A DNA stretch of 64,000 bases from Aphidius gifuensis (lineage: Eukaryota > Arthropoda > Insecta > Hymenoptera > Braconidae), in the NCBI RefSeq assembly GCF_014905175.1, contig NC_057789.1, forward strand, positions 25,354,555-25,418,554. Reading direction: 5' to 3'. The position numbers and the translations under genes were made by a program. Position 1 is the first letter of the stretch. Each line of letters begins with the position of its first letter. Of the stretch, positions 14,001 through 28,800 are shown piece after piece. The notes below the pieces were generated by a model. That model saw only the letters and a program-made list of their open reading frames with translations, ran no database searches and was not told where the DNA came from.

Positions 14001-16170
14001 TTTTCATTTGGCTCATTGAGCTTTCAAAAGCTACACAATATTATTTAGGAAATTAATTAATTCGATATATATTTTTTACAACAAAAGAATGTATTTTCAT
14101 TATTTTTGTCAATTTTTTTTCAACCAATATATATTAAATTCTTTCCCTGCATTTATTTTTTTTTTAAATATTCTTTTTTTTATAATCTTGAAAAATAATA
14201 TATTTTTTAATAAACAGAATAATAAAGCTGTCGAAAAAAAAGGGAATTATTTTTAAATATATAAAATAAAATAGAGATGAAATGGAGGAAAAAAATGATA
14301 AGTTTGAAATATTGAATCTTTCAAGTACTTTCATGGGAGATACACCTGACCTGTAAATATATTTTTTTCTTTTTTTCATTATTTTTATATTCACCAATCC
14401 TCATTACAACAAACTCAAGAGTAGAAATGGTGATGCATCAAGCTGGCAAAATAAAAAATAAATAAAAAAAAAAAATTGAATTTACCAAGAATTTATCTCG
14501 TTTCTGCAGTACAAAAGAGAGTGATATATAAATTCAAAAATAAAAACAAAAAACAAAACCAGGTTAACACTGATTTATCTCTGCATTGCCATGATTTTAA
14601 ATCTGTTATATCACAAAAAGCTTTATACAAAATAACAACGAAAAATAACAATGGACTTGTAAAATTGTCTGAATTTTATGCTAAAGCTCAAAAAAGCTCA
14701 GTTTCATTATAACCGTTTATGCAAAAGGTATTAAAAAATATAAATAAAATCAAATTCATTTGTTTTAATAAAAAATATTTCAATAAACATAATGATGTAG
14801 TTGTTGAAACAAAAAAAAAAAAATTCTTTTTAATTAATTAAACTTGACAAATGAATTTTCATTTTATTGATTTTTTTTAAAAAAAACCTCTACACTGTCA
14901 CACTGGCTCAATAAATCATGAAAAAAAAAATCAATAAGTTAATGAAATTTAATTTTGTAAAATGTTGTTTATTTTTTTTTTTATATGTAATTCATTTACT
15001 AATGAGTTTGCGCTTATAAATAAAATAAAAATACATAACTATCATAAAAAATAAAAATAAACAAATAAATAAATCAACGTTGTATATTAAAGTTTAAAAA
15101 GTAATAAAATATTTAAAATTTCATGACTATATTGTATATATATTTATGACTTTTTTGTTTTTCCGAGGAGGAAAATAAAACGATATAATAAAAAAATAAA
15201 AAAACAACTTTTTGACGATAGTAATTGTTGAACACGAGCAGTGGTTTTTTTTTTTTTTCCACATGTATAATATGATTACACGAATTTATGGAGGAAAAAA
15301 AAAAAATAGGTAATATAAAAAAAGCTGGTGGTTGTAAACTTCGTGTTGATCTAAATGGCCTCCACCTCTAGATTTTTCGTATATTTTTTTTTTCATTTTT
15401 ACTTTGCCTTTGTTGCGCGTGTCGTCACGCACAGAGAAATTATACTTGAGGCAATGTGTAACATACGTTAGTCTCGTGAAGTATATATATATATTTAAAC
15501 AACATTTAACAAGAATCCCGCCACAATCGATAGTCTGCGTGAAATGCACGCTAAAGTAACCTCAACCGATAACAATTCTGTGCTCATTAAAAAATTAAAT
15601 AAAAAATATGCAATGCAGTATATTTTTAATGAAAATTAAATATTAAAATATCAAAGGTTTTTTTGAGATAAAATAAGATGAAAAAATTTGATAAAATATA
15701 AATTATTAATTATGACTCGTTTGGGGAGGATTAAAACTGTCTAAAAAATTAAATAATTAAAAGAAAAAAAATTTAAAAAATTAACAGACGTTGTAAGAAT
15801 GAAACTAAAGTGTAAAAAATTTTTGTAATAATAAAATTATATTAATTATAAACAAATAATAAATAAATAAAGTAAAAAAAAAGTGATGCAAAAAAGAAAG
15901 GTCGAGAGAATAAGAAGCTGCTTGAAGAGCCAACACAGATGAGACCTGATGAGACTTCGTGTCAGCCGAGTAGATATAAAGGTCAAAAAAAAAAATAAAT
16001 AAAAAAAAAACATATACAAACTAACGTTTCCCGAGACACTAGAAAAAAAAACATACAAAAAAAAAAACAGCGAGTTAAAGAAAAATAGATATACAACTTT
16101 TGAAAAAATATAATAAAAATTATAAAAAAAATAAATAAATTCACACACAGAGTATATATAATAAACCCAC
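11035..16170. other. Upstream Shaw region, probably a 5' UTR intron
   Basis: AT-rich stretch without recognisable coding sequence. It includes a small GC-richer block at 11420-11450 (GCGCGGGCGCG) and another at 15340-15545 (contains GCGTGTCGTCACGC). If the exon at 16.2 kb is real, this is one intron; otherwise it is promoter-proximal intergenic DNA. Confidence 0.4.
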
Positions 16171-16300
16171 CCTGAAGTCTTCTTTCATGTCTCGGTGTTC
16201 CTCCGGGACATCTCAGTTCTCGAGTCGTTTCATTTTCATCTCGTTTGTCATCTCGGACATACCGAGCATGACCCTTCCTCCACCAAAAAAAAAAACCCCT
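16171..16300 (-). other. Possible noncoding 5' exon of Shaw
   Basis: A compact block of balanced base composition inside very AT-rich DNA, about 5 kb upstream of the Shaw coding start. On the minus strand it ends in CTTCAGG followed by GTGGGT, a usable donor that could pair with the acceptor at 11035. The open frames crossing it run into poly-Phe encoded by T-tracts and are not credible proteins. A noncoding exon or a regulatory element are both possible. Confidence 0.3.
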
Positions 16301-16929
16301 CAACACATACTACACCTTCACCAAAATACCATTTACCAAAAATACAATAAAAAAATGAACAAATAAAATTTAAAAAAAAAAAATCACCAACCCCTAACGC
16401 GAGGCTACTATCACCAGTTGCAATTTTTTTTATTTTTTTTTTTATTTTCTACATTATTTTTTGCACATACTCAACACACTGACACTCAAACACAATTTAT
16501 TTTATTTTTTTTTCGTTTCACTTTTTCATCACAAACACACACAAAGCACAATGGTATATACTTCAATCCGAGATTTGTTGTTGTATGTTAAGTCACGCTG
16601 CAATCTTGTTTATGACGTGTCTCACTTCAAACATCCATCATTGACAAAAAAATATATATTAATAATAAAAATATACCCTCGTGTATATTTATTATTCATA
16701 AAATAAAATAAACAAAAAAAAAAATAAAAATTACAAATAATTATTTACTTATCAATTAAATAAATAAATGTAATTTTTTTTTTTTTAACAATTTTTATTA
16801 ATAATTTTATTCAAGTACAAAATATAATTTTATTTATAATAAATAAATTATTATTATAATATAAATATATTGTTAAATTAAATGGAAAAAAAAATTGTTT
16901 TTTAAAAATTTTTTTATTTTATGTAGTAC

Positions 16930-17005
16930 AACAATACTGTTCTCTGGTTGAGAGCTGACTGAACTGACCCCGACTGTAAGTGGCGCCACAGGGGGTAGGT
17001 TAGAA
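16930..17005 (-). promoter_or_regulatory. GC-rich islet with CTCF-like core upstream of Shaw
   Basis: Short islet in AT-rich DNA. It contains TGGCGCCAC followed by AGGGGG (about 16981-16995), resembling the core of insect CTCF sites. On the minus strand there are two TCAGT-type initiator matches (GTTCAGTCAG). It could be the distal Shaw promoter or an insulator between Shaw and the divergent gene. Assignment is inference from motifs only. Confidence 0.3.
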
Positions 17006-20000
17006 TTGTAGGGTAGTTGATATTTGAGTGAGATAAAATATATATTATATTATGATTAAAAGAGAGATAAATATATATATATTGTAGAATAGAACACTAC
17101 AGGGTAGAGAATGCTATTGCTGTTGGTTAAAATGGGAGGGTTGAAAATATATTTTTACGCATGCGTTGATAATACATATCAATGTGTTGGTTTATATATT
17201 TTTTTATATGTATATGTTTATGTGAAAAATTCGTAGCTTGGTGGTTTTAACAAATACACATACTGTCCATCAGTGATTCCATTTTATTTTATTTCTTTTT
17301 TTCGCTTTCCACCACATCGTTTTACTTTCTAGTTGTAATTCTTTTAAATTAATTATTATTATTTTTTTTTTTTCTATCAATTAGGTGCTAATCTCTTACT
17401 GGACGGTTTGAATTGAAAAACAATATATTTTTTTTTTTTTTTGGTTATACAATTTATCTTGATATATTGAATTTTTTATATGCTAATAAATTGGTCTGAC
17501 TAAATGTTGGTTATTTCACTGATTTTTTTTTTTTTTTTTTAGAAAATTTATTGCAAGGTTTTAGTAAAATATATTTTATTGTTTTTCACTTAAGTTGAAT
17601 AAAAATATCAACAATTGTCAGTGACAGGAGAATTGCTTGATTGTCTTATATATAAATCAAACAAATTACAGAAATTTACTATCTTCAGCGGTCAGCGTTT
17701 TTTTTTTTTTTTTATTTTTCCTTTTTTCACGTGAACTCGACAGACAACTTTTACCACGAGATATACGAGAAGAATTGTGGTTAAAGAATTGAGGCTGAAA
17801 AATAGTCAAGTCAATTCTGTAATAAATATATTTCAAAAAGAAAAAAAAATAAAAAAGAACAAAATAAAGGTATAAAAAAAACAAAAAAAATTCTCTGATT
17901 TAGAAAACACTTTAGAACAACTTTTTATATATATATATATTTTCAATGGTTGATTTTATTTATATTATTTACCTTTTATTTATTTATTTTATCTAATTTT
18001 ATTTTTTATCATTCCCCCTTGGAATCTCGAGGCTAAACTTATTTTCTATCTCATTTGATTTAAATCTATAAATCAGTTTATCGAAGCGCATATGGTTTTT
18101 TTTTTTTTTTTTTACTATCGGCTCTCTTTTATTTTGATTTATTTATTTATTTATTTATTTGTTTGTTTGTTGTTATTATAATTTTATTTTTCTCATGCGA
18201 CAGTGTATTTTAGACTATACAAAAATATTTATTATTAACAATTGAATGCTGCTGACATTAACATATTTATCAAGTTATTTGTTACCTTTTTCAATATATA
18301 ATTTTTTTATTTGACTGAAAGTTTTATATAAAATTCTTTTGGAATTGTTGAAATATGCATACATGCCAATGCAGCTTGTGGGTTATATCGAATATTTTAA
18401 CTAAAAGTGCAAAGCTAGAGAGAGAAAAAATATAAAAGACAGAAGTTTACTATTATTCTCGTAAAATATAAAACATTTTCTTTCAATATTTGATGGAAAA
18501 TAAAATTTTACAGCATATATCATCTGTGCATTTAAAATTTCATGTTTCATTGCTTGACTGACAAAAGAGCTTAACTAATAACAATATTTAAATATAAAAA
18601 ATAATATGAAAAACAAAAAAATTCAGTTCCTCGAATTAATATAATAAAAACTCTTTTAAAACCTATATTTTTTATTCTTAGAAATTTTTTTATGAATAAT
18701 AGTAAAAGGGTTTAATTTCACAAATTCAAAACTTTTCATTTTAATAATTTTAATTTGTAAAATGAGTGTATTTCTCTCTACTTTTAAAATACCATGTTCA
18801 TGTCTGACTAAAACTTGAGATATTCCACTCACGCAAATTAAATTTACAAATAATTTTTCATATAATTCAAAGTCTTTTTGAATTTTTACAAATTAATCTG
18901 CAATCAGTAAAATTTAATTTAAATTTTCGGTCTTTAATTTTTGACTTTGACTGCTCAAATATTCCTTTGATTTTTTTTTTTTTTTATTGTATAAATTTTC
19001 TCCATTTTTAGAATAGTATATTTATGTCTGACAAAAACTTGAGATGTTCTACTTACATTAATTAAAACAGCAAGTAAAAAAAAAAAAAATTTAATAATTT
19101 AAATTCAATAAGGTTTAAAATGGCTTTATTTCCAGAATCCATATAAAAAATTTTATTTATTTTTATAATTTGAAATTATTTGACAAACTTAATGTTTCTT
19201 TTATATTTTTAAATTATTTTTTAAATATTTTTAAACTTTAATAATCACTAATTATCAGTAATTAATTAATGAAAATTTTAATTAACAATTTACTTGTTTA
19301 TCTATTTTTTTTTTAATACGTTTGTTTATTAACTAAATGGCCAAGTATATATTTATATATTTAAGTACGTATAAAATTCATGAATATATCATGATAATTA
19401 TCGTCAGCATTTTAGTGAATTTAATCATTCAATATCCACCACAATGCTAATAAAATTATACACATTATAATTTCACTGTTAATCTATTTTAACCATGATA
19501 AAATTTATAAATAATTATATCCTCAAACAATTTGCTTTCCAGCTTTTTAAAAATACAAAAAAACAAAATTCTAATTGAAAATTTCCATTATTTTTTCAAT
19601 AAACTTTATCATTTATCAAACAAACACATTGTAATTAAATTTTGATTATTTTTTTTTTTTGTTATCATATCATCAATATCATTATTATTTTTCAATAATA
19701 AATTTTTTTCCATTATTTATCATTTTATCAAGCCTCGTGTCTCTAAACAAGCAAAAAAAAAAAAGGAAAAAAAAAAACCTTTGTAGGATTTTGACAGAAT
19801 AAAAAAAATTGTTATTTTAGTTTGAAAAAAAAAAATTTATATATAAAAATCAGCACACTCTTTTCATCCATATAATACATAAATATTTTTTTAAAAAATT
19901 TTTGTTGATGCTGTCAGGTACAGAGTGTGAAAATAGTGTGTGTTATCAGTTTGAAAGGAGAGAGTGTCGAGTTTGATATTTCAACAGACAGAGATTAATG

Positions 20001-22084
20001 CACATTGAATATAACATAAATTTTAATAATTGTTTTTAAATATAAATCCTGATAATATTATTAAAAATAATCGTGTTTATTATTATTGCTTAATTTGTTG
20101 CTTAAACATTTTAATGAAGATGCTTTTAAAATATAAATTTTGCAAATATTGTTTTGAATTTATATAGAGTTGTTGACAGCAAGCTAAACATATCAACCAA
20201 TATAAATTCAACAAAATGATATGGGTAAAAAGGTCACAAATATTTCATTCATTTTGTATATAACCTTTTCTATATATTTTCCCAAAATCTTTATCAAGTT
20301 GTTCGAAAAAAAATAAATAAAATAGCCAATATAAATCAAATATTTGATATAAAAATGTGGAACAAAAAAATAAATAAATAAATGTAAAGTAGGGGTATAA
20401 AATATAGAAAAAAAAAAAATGAATAAATAAATAAAAAAAAAAAAAAGGGTTCTGAAGTGAATGAGAACCAAAATGAACCGTGAACAATGTTGAGAGAAAT
20501 ATATTTTATCAGTCAGACAATATCTTCTATGAAAATAACCAGAATATATTTTTTATTGTATCGCGTTGTTACTTTCTTTTATTTTTATAGAAAATATTGA
20601 ACGACCAATAAAGTATACGCCATACTACTTTTATAAAAAATATATTTGAGTAGAGCATTCTAGCAAAATGAAAATATTTTTTTTTCTTCATTTACAAATG
20701 ACACACCGACACTATTTTTTGAGTAAAAAAAAAAAATAAAATACATATTTTTCTAAAACGAATATCATATTTTTCATGCTCTAAATAATAATTAGTAGTT
20801 ATTTTAATTTTAATCAGCCATAGCTTGTTTTTAAAAAAAAAATTTTTTAATTTTCTAATAAAATTATAATTTATGGCTGTATATAAAAAAAAGCTTTTTT
20901 ACTGGCAAATAATTCAAGTCCACGTGTTTTCAGGTCAGACTGTACAGTTTCTTGAAATACAAGTGTTGACAAAGTTTCATATTTATTAAACAAACACACA
21001 GTGTATAAAATACAGAAACAAAGAAAAAAAAAAAAAAAAAGATAAAGGTTGTATTTTAAAAAAAAAATAAGTATAAAGTTTTTAAAAAATATTTTTCTAT
21101 ATACTTATAAATGAACTGATGAAAACGTCAGCTTACTAAGCTTTTAACAAGAATAGTAAATTAAGTTTGTTTCTCTTTTTAGTGTATACCTTCTAAATTC
21201 AAATAATCAACTCAAAGAGCTTTATCATATAAAGCACATATCCTTCCATAATTTAACTCATAAACAAACTCATTCAACCTACTGTTTTGTCTGTATAAAA
21301 AAACTTACGGAAGTTATTTTTATGTGTATAATAATAATAAAAAAAAAAAAATGTTAAAAATATTAAAAAAAAATACATTCTTTATTTAACGATAAGAGAG
21401 GAAATGAAGCGATGAGAAAATATATTGGATACATAAAATATTATAACCAGATATTATACTTAAAATATTCAAGCAAAAATTTTATATATATATTCATAAT
21501 AAAAATAATATTAAAAAATAGAAAAATAAAAATTGGCTCAGGTGGTTGAAATCAAGTATGATCGTACACCTGTCATCCAACAAAGCATAAATGTCAAATT
21601 ACATTATGTACATGTCTCTTGTGAGATGACGATTTTTCTATATGCAATACTGTTTTTTTTTTTATTCTGTAATGCAAATTTCGTATCTATGCAAATTATG
21701 AAGTCGATAAGGAAGTCAAGATTGGAGAATGACTTTTTTGTCTGAACGCTTTTTATCTTATTACTTTATTTTTCGATTATAATACTTTTATATTCGTGAT
21801 AAAAATATTTCTAGTCAAGAAATTTGTTAAGTAATTTAATGATAGTAATATAGAGTCAATAAAAAAAAAAAAAAAGTTGATGGAATAATTATTTATTTAT
21901 AAATTTAAAATTAATAATTATTGTAAATTTTTAAATGACGAGCACATTGGCGCGCTACGCGCGCCTGTATCTATACCTTCTAAAAGGTTCATTATTTATT
22001 GATTTTATAAACACAAGTATTATCATAAAAAAAAAAAAAAAAGAATGAATAAGTTGACGAAAAATTTTTAAAATTTATTTATTT
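17006..22084. other. Intergenic AT-rich DNA
   Basis: No coding sequence seen. Contains an (ATTT)6(GTTT) microsatellite at 18137-18170, two related ~80-bp segments carrying TGTCTGAC plus AAAACTTGAGAT (18800 and 19025), and a GC hairpin at 21949-21965. The Phe-rich open frames on the minus strand near 17.7 and 20.2-20.5 kb are translations of A-tracts. Confidence 0.6.
18137..18170. repeat. (ATTT)n/(GTTT)n microsatellite
   Basis: Six ATTT units followed by GTTT units in intergenic DNA. Confidence 0.85.
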
Positions 22085-22815
22085 ACACATCAAATCAAGA
22101 TTGAATGTTTACTGAAAAAGTTGTGCAACCTTTATATCTTAATTTAAAAAAAAAATAGAAAAAATAGAAAAAATTTTTTTTTTCAAATTTATATTTCCCC
22201 ACATAGAAACACATAATTCGCACAAAATTTTAAGCCCAATTGCATCAAGATCCGATGATTATTAAAAAAGTTGTGCTAGCTTAATATAACAATTTTTAAA
22301 AAAAATGTAAAAAATAAAAAAAAAATTTTCTTTCAAATTTATTTCTTCACACATAAAAAACACATAATTCGCACAAAATTTTAAGCCCAATTGCATCAAG
22401 ATCTCATGATTATTAACAAAGTTGTGCTAGCTTAATATGTCAATTTTAAAAAAAAATATAAAAAATATTTTAAAAAATTTTGTTTTTAAATTATTTCTTC
22501 ACACATAAAAAACACATAATTCGCACAAAATTTTAAGCCCAAGTGCATTGAGATCCGATGATTATTGAGAAAGTTGTGCTAGCTTAATATGTAAATTTTT
22601 ACAAAAAATGTTAAAAAATAAAAAAAAATTTTTTTTCAAATTTATTCCTTCACACATAAAAAACACATAATTCGCACAAAATTTTAAGCCCAAGTCCATC
22701 GAGGTCCGATGATTATTCAAAAAGTTGTGCTAGCTTAATATAACAATTTTTAAAAAAAATGTAAAAAAAAAAAAAAAAATTTTCTCCCAAATTTATTTCT
22801 TCACACAGAAAAAAC
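22085..22815. repeat. ~151-bp tandem repeat, about 4.7 copies
   Basis: A unit with the block CACATAATTCGCACAAAATT recurs at 22211, 22362, 22514 and 22665 (spacing 151, 152, 151). The AAAGTTGTGC block occurs five times (from 22118). Each unit ends in an A-rich then T-rich low-complexity stretch. The first copy lacks the GCTAGC part (it reads GTTGTGCAACC), and the last copy breaks off after TTTCTTCACACA. No open frame persists. It is a local satellite-like array in the Shaw/PDZ-PH intergenic region. Confidence 0.9.
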
Positions 22816-25800
22816 AAAGCTAACAAAATAAATAAAAAAATAATAGAAAAAGGCAAACAGAAAGAAATTCGTATGAGAGTAAGTGAGAAAAAAACAATGA
22901 CCAATCAAATGTCCGGAAGACCGATGATGTTTGTCCTTTTTATATTAGGATTTGTTTTTTTTTATTTTCAAGTTAAAATAGTAATATGTGTTTTTTTTTT
23001 AAATTTTTTTTAATATTGTCAGAGATGAAGCGTGACTTTAATCTTTATGTAACTCAATAGCTTTAATATAATTATAATGTCAGAACATTATTGACAATAA
23101 TTTTATAGTTTGAAGAATTTAATTTAATTTATTTCTCAATCAGGTATTTAATGGTTATTTCTTTTCAATTCTAAATATCGATAAATGATAAAGAAAAAAA
23201 AATTACTTTGTAATTAGACAGTGAATAGAGCTTAAATTTTCGTAATAAAAATTATTTTCTAATGAATTTTTGATACTGGAAAAATTTAAAAAATAATTTC
23301 ATTTAGTTCTTTTTATAATTGAAACTTCCAAAAATATTTCTAGCATAAAATATCTCACAAAGAAAACTCTCACAATCATGAAAAAGAAAAAAAATAAAAT
23401 TATTATTTTATTTATTTATTCACTGATTTCAAAAATAATATTTATACAGCTTATTTTTTTTCTTCATAATAAAACTGAATATATGATCTTTGAAATAAAA
23501 ATAAATACATATTTAGAAGTATGGAAATTTTTATATTTATAGTACCAAAAAAAAAAAAAGGCAAAAAAGAAAATTGATTTTATCATGAAAACAAATCACG
23601 TGTGTGTCTAATAAAATCGCCACTTGTTCTGATCCGTTTTTTTTTTTGTTTTTTTATGATACTATCATGGTTACAGATTAGACCAATTTACCGAAATCAT
23701 TGCTTACAATCCAAGTCCAAAAAAAAAAAAAGAAAAAAATAAGAAACCTTTTCTTGTCATTTTAAACTTTGAAATAACAATTTGGATCAGATGATAAACA
23801 AAGTCATTAACTGACGAGCTAATTTAATTTACAAACTAACCCCTTAAACTTTTTGAGACAGTATTAAAACACCATAATGAATAATAACCATAATAAAATT
23901 AAATTAATAAAAAAAAAAAAAAAAGCTCTAATGAAATTTAAAAGATTTTGATAAAATTTCAAGACATTATAAGTTGCTTTAAAACTTTTGATTGATGATG
24001 GCACTTGTTGGGCAAATATAAGTTGAGCCTTGAATGATTTTACTCGGTTATAAAATATCTCAAACAAAAATATCTCAAACCCATCAGCATCCGTCTTAAT
24101 TTATTCTCAATAAATAAAAAAAAAAATCAACAACTTTATAATAATAATTTAGAAAAAAAATTAAAAAATAATTGTAAACTCATCAATATTTTGTCACGAA
24201 GCAGACGAGACTCTGTCTGGAGCGGAATGAACCTCTTCGATTTTATGCTCATATCAAGTGGTTTTCAAACAATGACCCTTTAACACTTGAGTTACTTGAA
24301 AAATAAAAGCTTTTTTTTATTTTCTCTTACATTTTTGCTCGTTATTTCTCACGATATTTGATTTTTTTTTTTTTTCTTCTTTCTGATCATGTAGTTTGAA
24401 AAGTGGTCTCTTCAAGTTACAATTTTTGCTAGTCAACTTGACAATCAACCTTGTCCACCACCACCATCATCATCATCACCAACCAATAAGACAATGTCAT
24501 AGAGTCAATGACTCTCTTTGTTAATAATTACCGCTCATAATAACTACGCACACATACAAACATTATGTTACTGTGATATCTTTGTTTCACTAGCGGGTAA
24601 TCAATCTTGATGACCTGACACGAGTCAGACCTGTCGGTTTTCTTTTTGTGCATAAACACAATGTGTAGCTAAAACCCCGGATGAATATACAAACGATAAT
24701 CTAAGTGTACAACAGTATACAGCAACCGTGACGCGTATAAATATTTATAAAAAAAAAATATAAATAACAAGTATATGTATAAAACAGAACAATATATTAC
24801 AAAAGAAAAAAAAAATTATTTAAGGTCGATTCAACGCTTGCGCTTTGAAACTATATAGCTTCAGTGTTTAACTAAAATTTCAAAAACTCTTGCAATTTTT
24901 CATCAAAGCGTTAATGCTTTTTTTTCATTGTTTAAAAGGTTTTATTTCAATTTTAAATTCTTTTTTTTTTTTTTGTCTTCTAAACTTGGTAGGTTTTTTT
25001 TTTTTTTTTAATTTTTATTATTATATTCTTTTTCAAGTTTTTAAAAAACAAGCTGCAAAAGTAATTTGACTGAATAAATTGGTGGTATAAACAATAACTC
25101 TGAGAATAAAAAAAAAAAATATTAAAATAAAAAATTGAGAGAGTTTGAAGGAAATAAATGTACAGTAAATTGGTCTTGTCTTGAATTTTATATTTTATCA
25201 TACTGACGATGAGTTATATTTTATTTTTTTCCAGTACATCAAGCTGTAAAAATAATAGAAACAAAAAAATATATCCAGAATTGATATTGATTGAAATAAA
25301 AGTAAAGTAATTTTTTTTTTTAAGATAGAAATTTTTAAAAATAGAAAATATTAATTTTCATAATTTAAAGGATGAACAAAGACACCCCAAAATTTTTTTC
25401 ACTCTTATTTTTTATCTAAAAATTATTTTCATCAATTTTTTTAGAGTTTAAATAATCAAGAATAATAATAATAAAGATAAGAACAAAAATAAAAAAATAT
25501 GTCTTGAAGAATTGAAGATTGAATTCTCACACAATGATTTTTATTTTAAATTTTTTTTTTTACTTTTTTTTTCCGTTTATTCCTCACGATTTTACCTATA
25601 TTTTACGCTCCCGGGAATGTAACAAAAGAGGCATCGCTTGTTGCAAGCTTTGATGATGAAATCCTTCGACTGGTATCTTCGATAAATCTCATTGAAGACA
25701 CACAAGTGGTACATGGTCTTTGAGTTTTTATTCCACCTTTTTATCCTTTTTCTCTTTATTGAAACAGAAAAATACACTATCCGTTTTTTCTTGTTATTTG

Positions 25801-28800
25801 GTGCGTCAAAAACACTGACAACACTAATAAATTATCAACAAACTTTTACATTATTCTACACAAAAAAAAAAGACTTGAATAATTATTTAAAATAAGTTTA
25901 CAACTCAAACAAACTAAAATAATATTAAAACTTTTTTAAATTTACTATTGAACTAATTAAAAAATATTTAATAATTTTTTTTTTATTTTGTTTACTAATT
26001 TATATTTCAATTATAAATAATTATAATTGTCTTGAAAATAATACTGTATAAATTTTGCTACAATTTTTAAAAACTTAAAAGAAAAAAAAAAAGAAAAATA
26101 ATTTATTTTTTAGCTGATAATTTGGTAAAGTTATATAGCTTCTTGTTTATTTTTTATTTTTCGTTTGTCATAAAGATTATATAGCACTGATAGCATCATC
26201 ATGATAAAAATAAAAATTGATGATAAACTATATTCTTCAATTTTATTAGTTTTTTTTTTTTTATCTTATGATAAAGCTCAACTTTAAGTTGAGAAATATA
26301 TATATAAAATTTATGTATAGCATGAAATAAAAATGCTGACAATGTAAGGATGAGAAAAAAAAAAAAAAAAATACATAGAAAATACAATTGCTAAAGAAAA
26401 TACTGACAAATGAACAAAAACCACTAGTAAACATACTTTTAGATGTTCTTTGTCTTAATTGTCAGTTGCCAAATGTACACAAAATGTTTCACTTATTTTT
26501 CGAAATAATAAATACAATTAAACTTTTTGACAAAATTATTATAATTTATTTATATATAAATACAAAAACTTTTATACATATCTTTTGAATTATTCAAAAA
26601 GTTGAGCAATTACTTGATGACATTTAGAGTGACAATAAAACATATTATAGTTTTTTTTTTTATAATGATAAAACTTTTAAGCTAAACTTCAAAAGTTTTA
26701 TTTTATTTTTAAACTATATATATTTTGATGGTTAATTTAAAGAAATCAAATAAATAAATAACAAGTCCTTGAAAATAAAGATATATAAAATAAAAATTTT
26801 CAAGACTTAAAATTTTGTTCAGCATTATTTTGAGAGTTAAATTTTACGAGCTCATATTGATCATGTTTTCTGAGGACACTGTTAAAATGCTTGTGGCTAT
26901 AACTGACCTGTAAAGTTTGTCATCAGTAACACCAGCAATATGTCTATCTCTTCAAGTCTTCCATATTTTTATTTTTTTTCATTTATTATTTATTTTCTTT
27001 TGATATTATTTTAAATTATTTTTTTATACTGATGCTCTTTTACAAGATAATTACCCTCTTGTAGAAAAATTTTCTAGAATTTTTATTCATAAAAAAAAAA
27101 TAGGTGAACATTGACAAACATAAAATATTGTAAATATGTAGGGTGATGGGTCAAAGAGCATCTTGGCAACACTCCAGTTCATGTTTGTTGCAGTTTCGTG
27201 ATAATAGTGTATTATAAAAAATAAAATATCACAAAAAAAAAAAAATTAACAAAGTGACTATAAAAATATAAAATAAATAGTGTTATTAATTAACAAATAA
27301 TTTAAATCTTTTAACATGATTTAAAAAAAAAATTTTATAGCTTTAAAATTTGTTGTTAAATACCAGAATAAATATAAATAAAAATTTTCAAGTTAATATT
27401 TAAGGTTCTTGGCCTTGATCTTGTCCTCAATTTGCATCAAGTATTTTCATAATAATCTTGAGACAAAATGTGCACTTGATTAAATATCAATGAGCAAAAA
27501 CATAACATTTAAATTGATACTTGAAAAAGCAATTTAAATTGATGATGCATCATTCAAGTTGATGTACCATTCAATTTAATATTAAACTATTAAAATAATT
27601 TTTTATTTTCAACAATTTTATTTGCCAAGTATATTAATCATTACCAAAATGGTCAAGTATTATTCACTTTCTTCAAAATAATAATAACAGTGTAATGTGA
27701 TATATACTTCATCATCAACAATGTGACATTAACACATATTGATCACACAAATTTATGAATATTCAATGAGTTAATTTGAATTTAGTAATGTATTCAAAAT
27801 TTGCTTAAAATTTACAATATATAAATTGTATTCAATTGAAAGTTTCAAGTTAATGTTAATGGTGTATATACATGTCAAATTATTTCTTGTCTACAATACA
27901 ATTGTCAATTTTCATGACTGCATAAATTGTTTACGTACAAGAAAGTCATTGGAATTTATAGTATTTCAAATATTAAATTATTGATTTTTGAAATGAACAG
28001 TATGAACTTTGATAAATTTTAAAAATAGTTTTAGTATGTAAAATAAAAAAATATATACAAAGTCAATAAGTATTTATGAATTCTAGAGAATAAAGGGTTA
28101 AAGATAAAATGTTGAAATATTTTATGATCATGTTCAATGTGTATTAAGATGAAAAATAGTATAAAAGGTTTCATCGTTGCAAAGAGCTTGAATCTGAATT
28201 TCATTTTAAATTTTTAAAATACATTTTTTGTATATAGTTGAGGAGAATTGATGCTTACATTTATATGACCACTTGGTTAGATATTAAAAAAAAAGCATTT
28301 TATGATGCTGAAAAAAAACTAGCATTATATTGTGGTTGGTGTTGAATTTACACTTACAAGTTTAATACATTTTCGATATTGTGGATATAATTTATCACGT
28401 TGGGTGTTGAGTTTATCTCTTGTACAGTATAGACCACAAAGGAATATATTCAAAAATATATGGTTTATAATATATGACAATATATTATAAAAAAAAAAAA
28501 ATTATTTTTGATAGTATCATTTATTTTTTTTTTTTGTATAGAAGACAGAAATTGAAAGTAAAAATAGAATTTTTAGAAAAAAAATTCATTTGAACTTTTC
28601 TTGATTTAGATTTAAATATTCTTTAAGAAAAAAAATTTCTTTTTTGAATGATAAAAAAAGCTTCTTGGGTCAAGGTAATAATGTTTTGAAAAAAAAATAA
28701 TTTAAATTGAATTTTAAAAATACTTTGAAAAATTTAAAAATATTTTAAAAAAACCTAGTAATATTTTTAGAAGCTTTAAAAAATATTAGTTACATTGAAA

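Noticed and set aside
15846..16306. Two overlapping Phe-rich minus-strand ORFs
   Set aside because: Mostly translations of poly-A/poly-T; only the GC-richer 16171-16300 part is kept, as a possible noncoding exon.
20208..20487. Phe/Tyr/Leu-rich minus-strand ORFs resembling membrane proteins
   Set aside because: Low-complexity translation of A-tracts; no promoter, splice or homology support.
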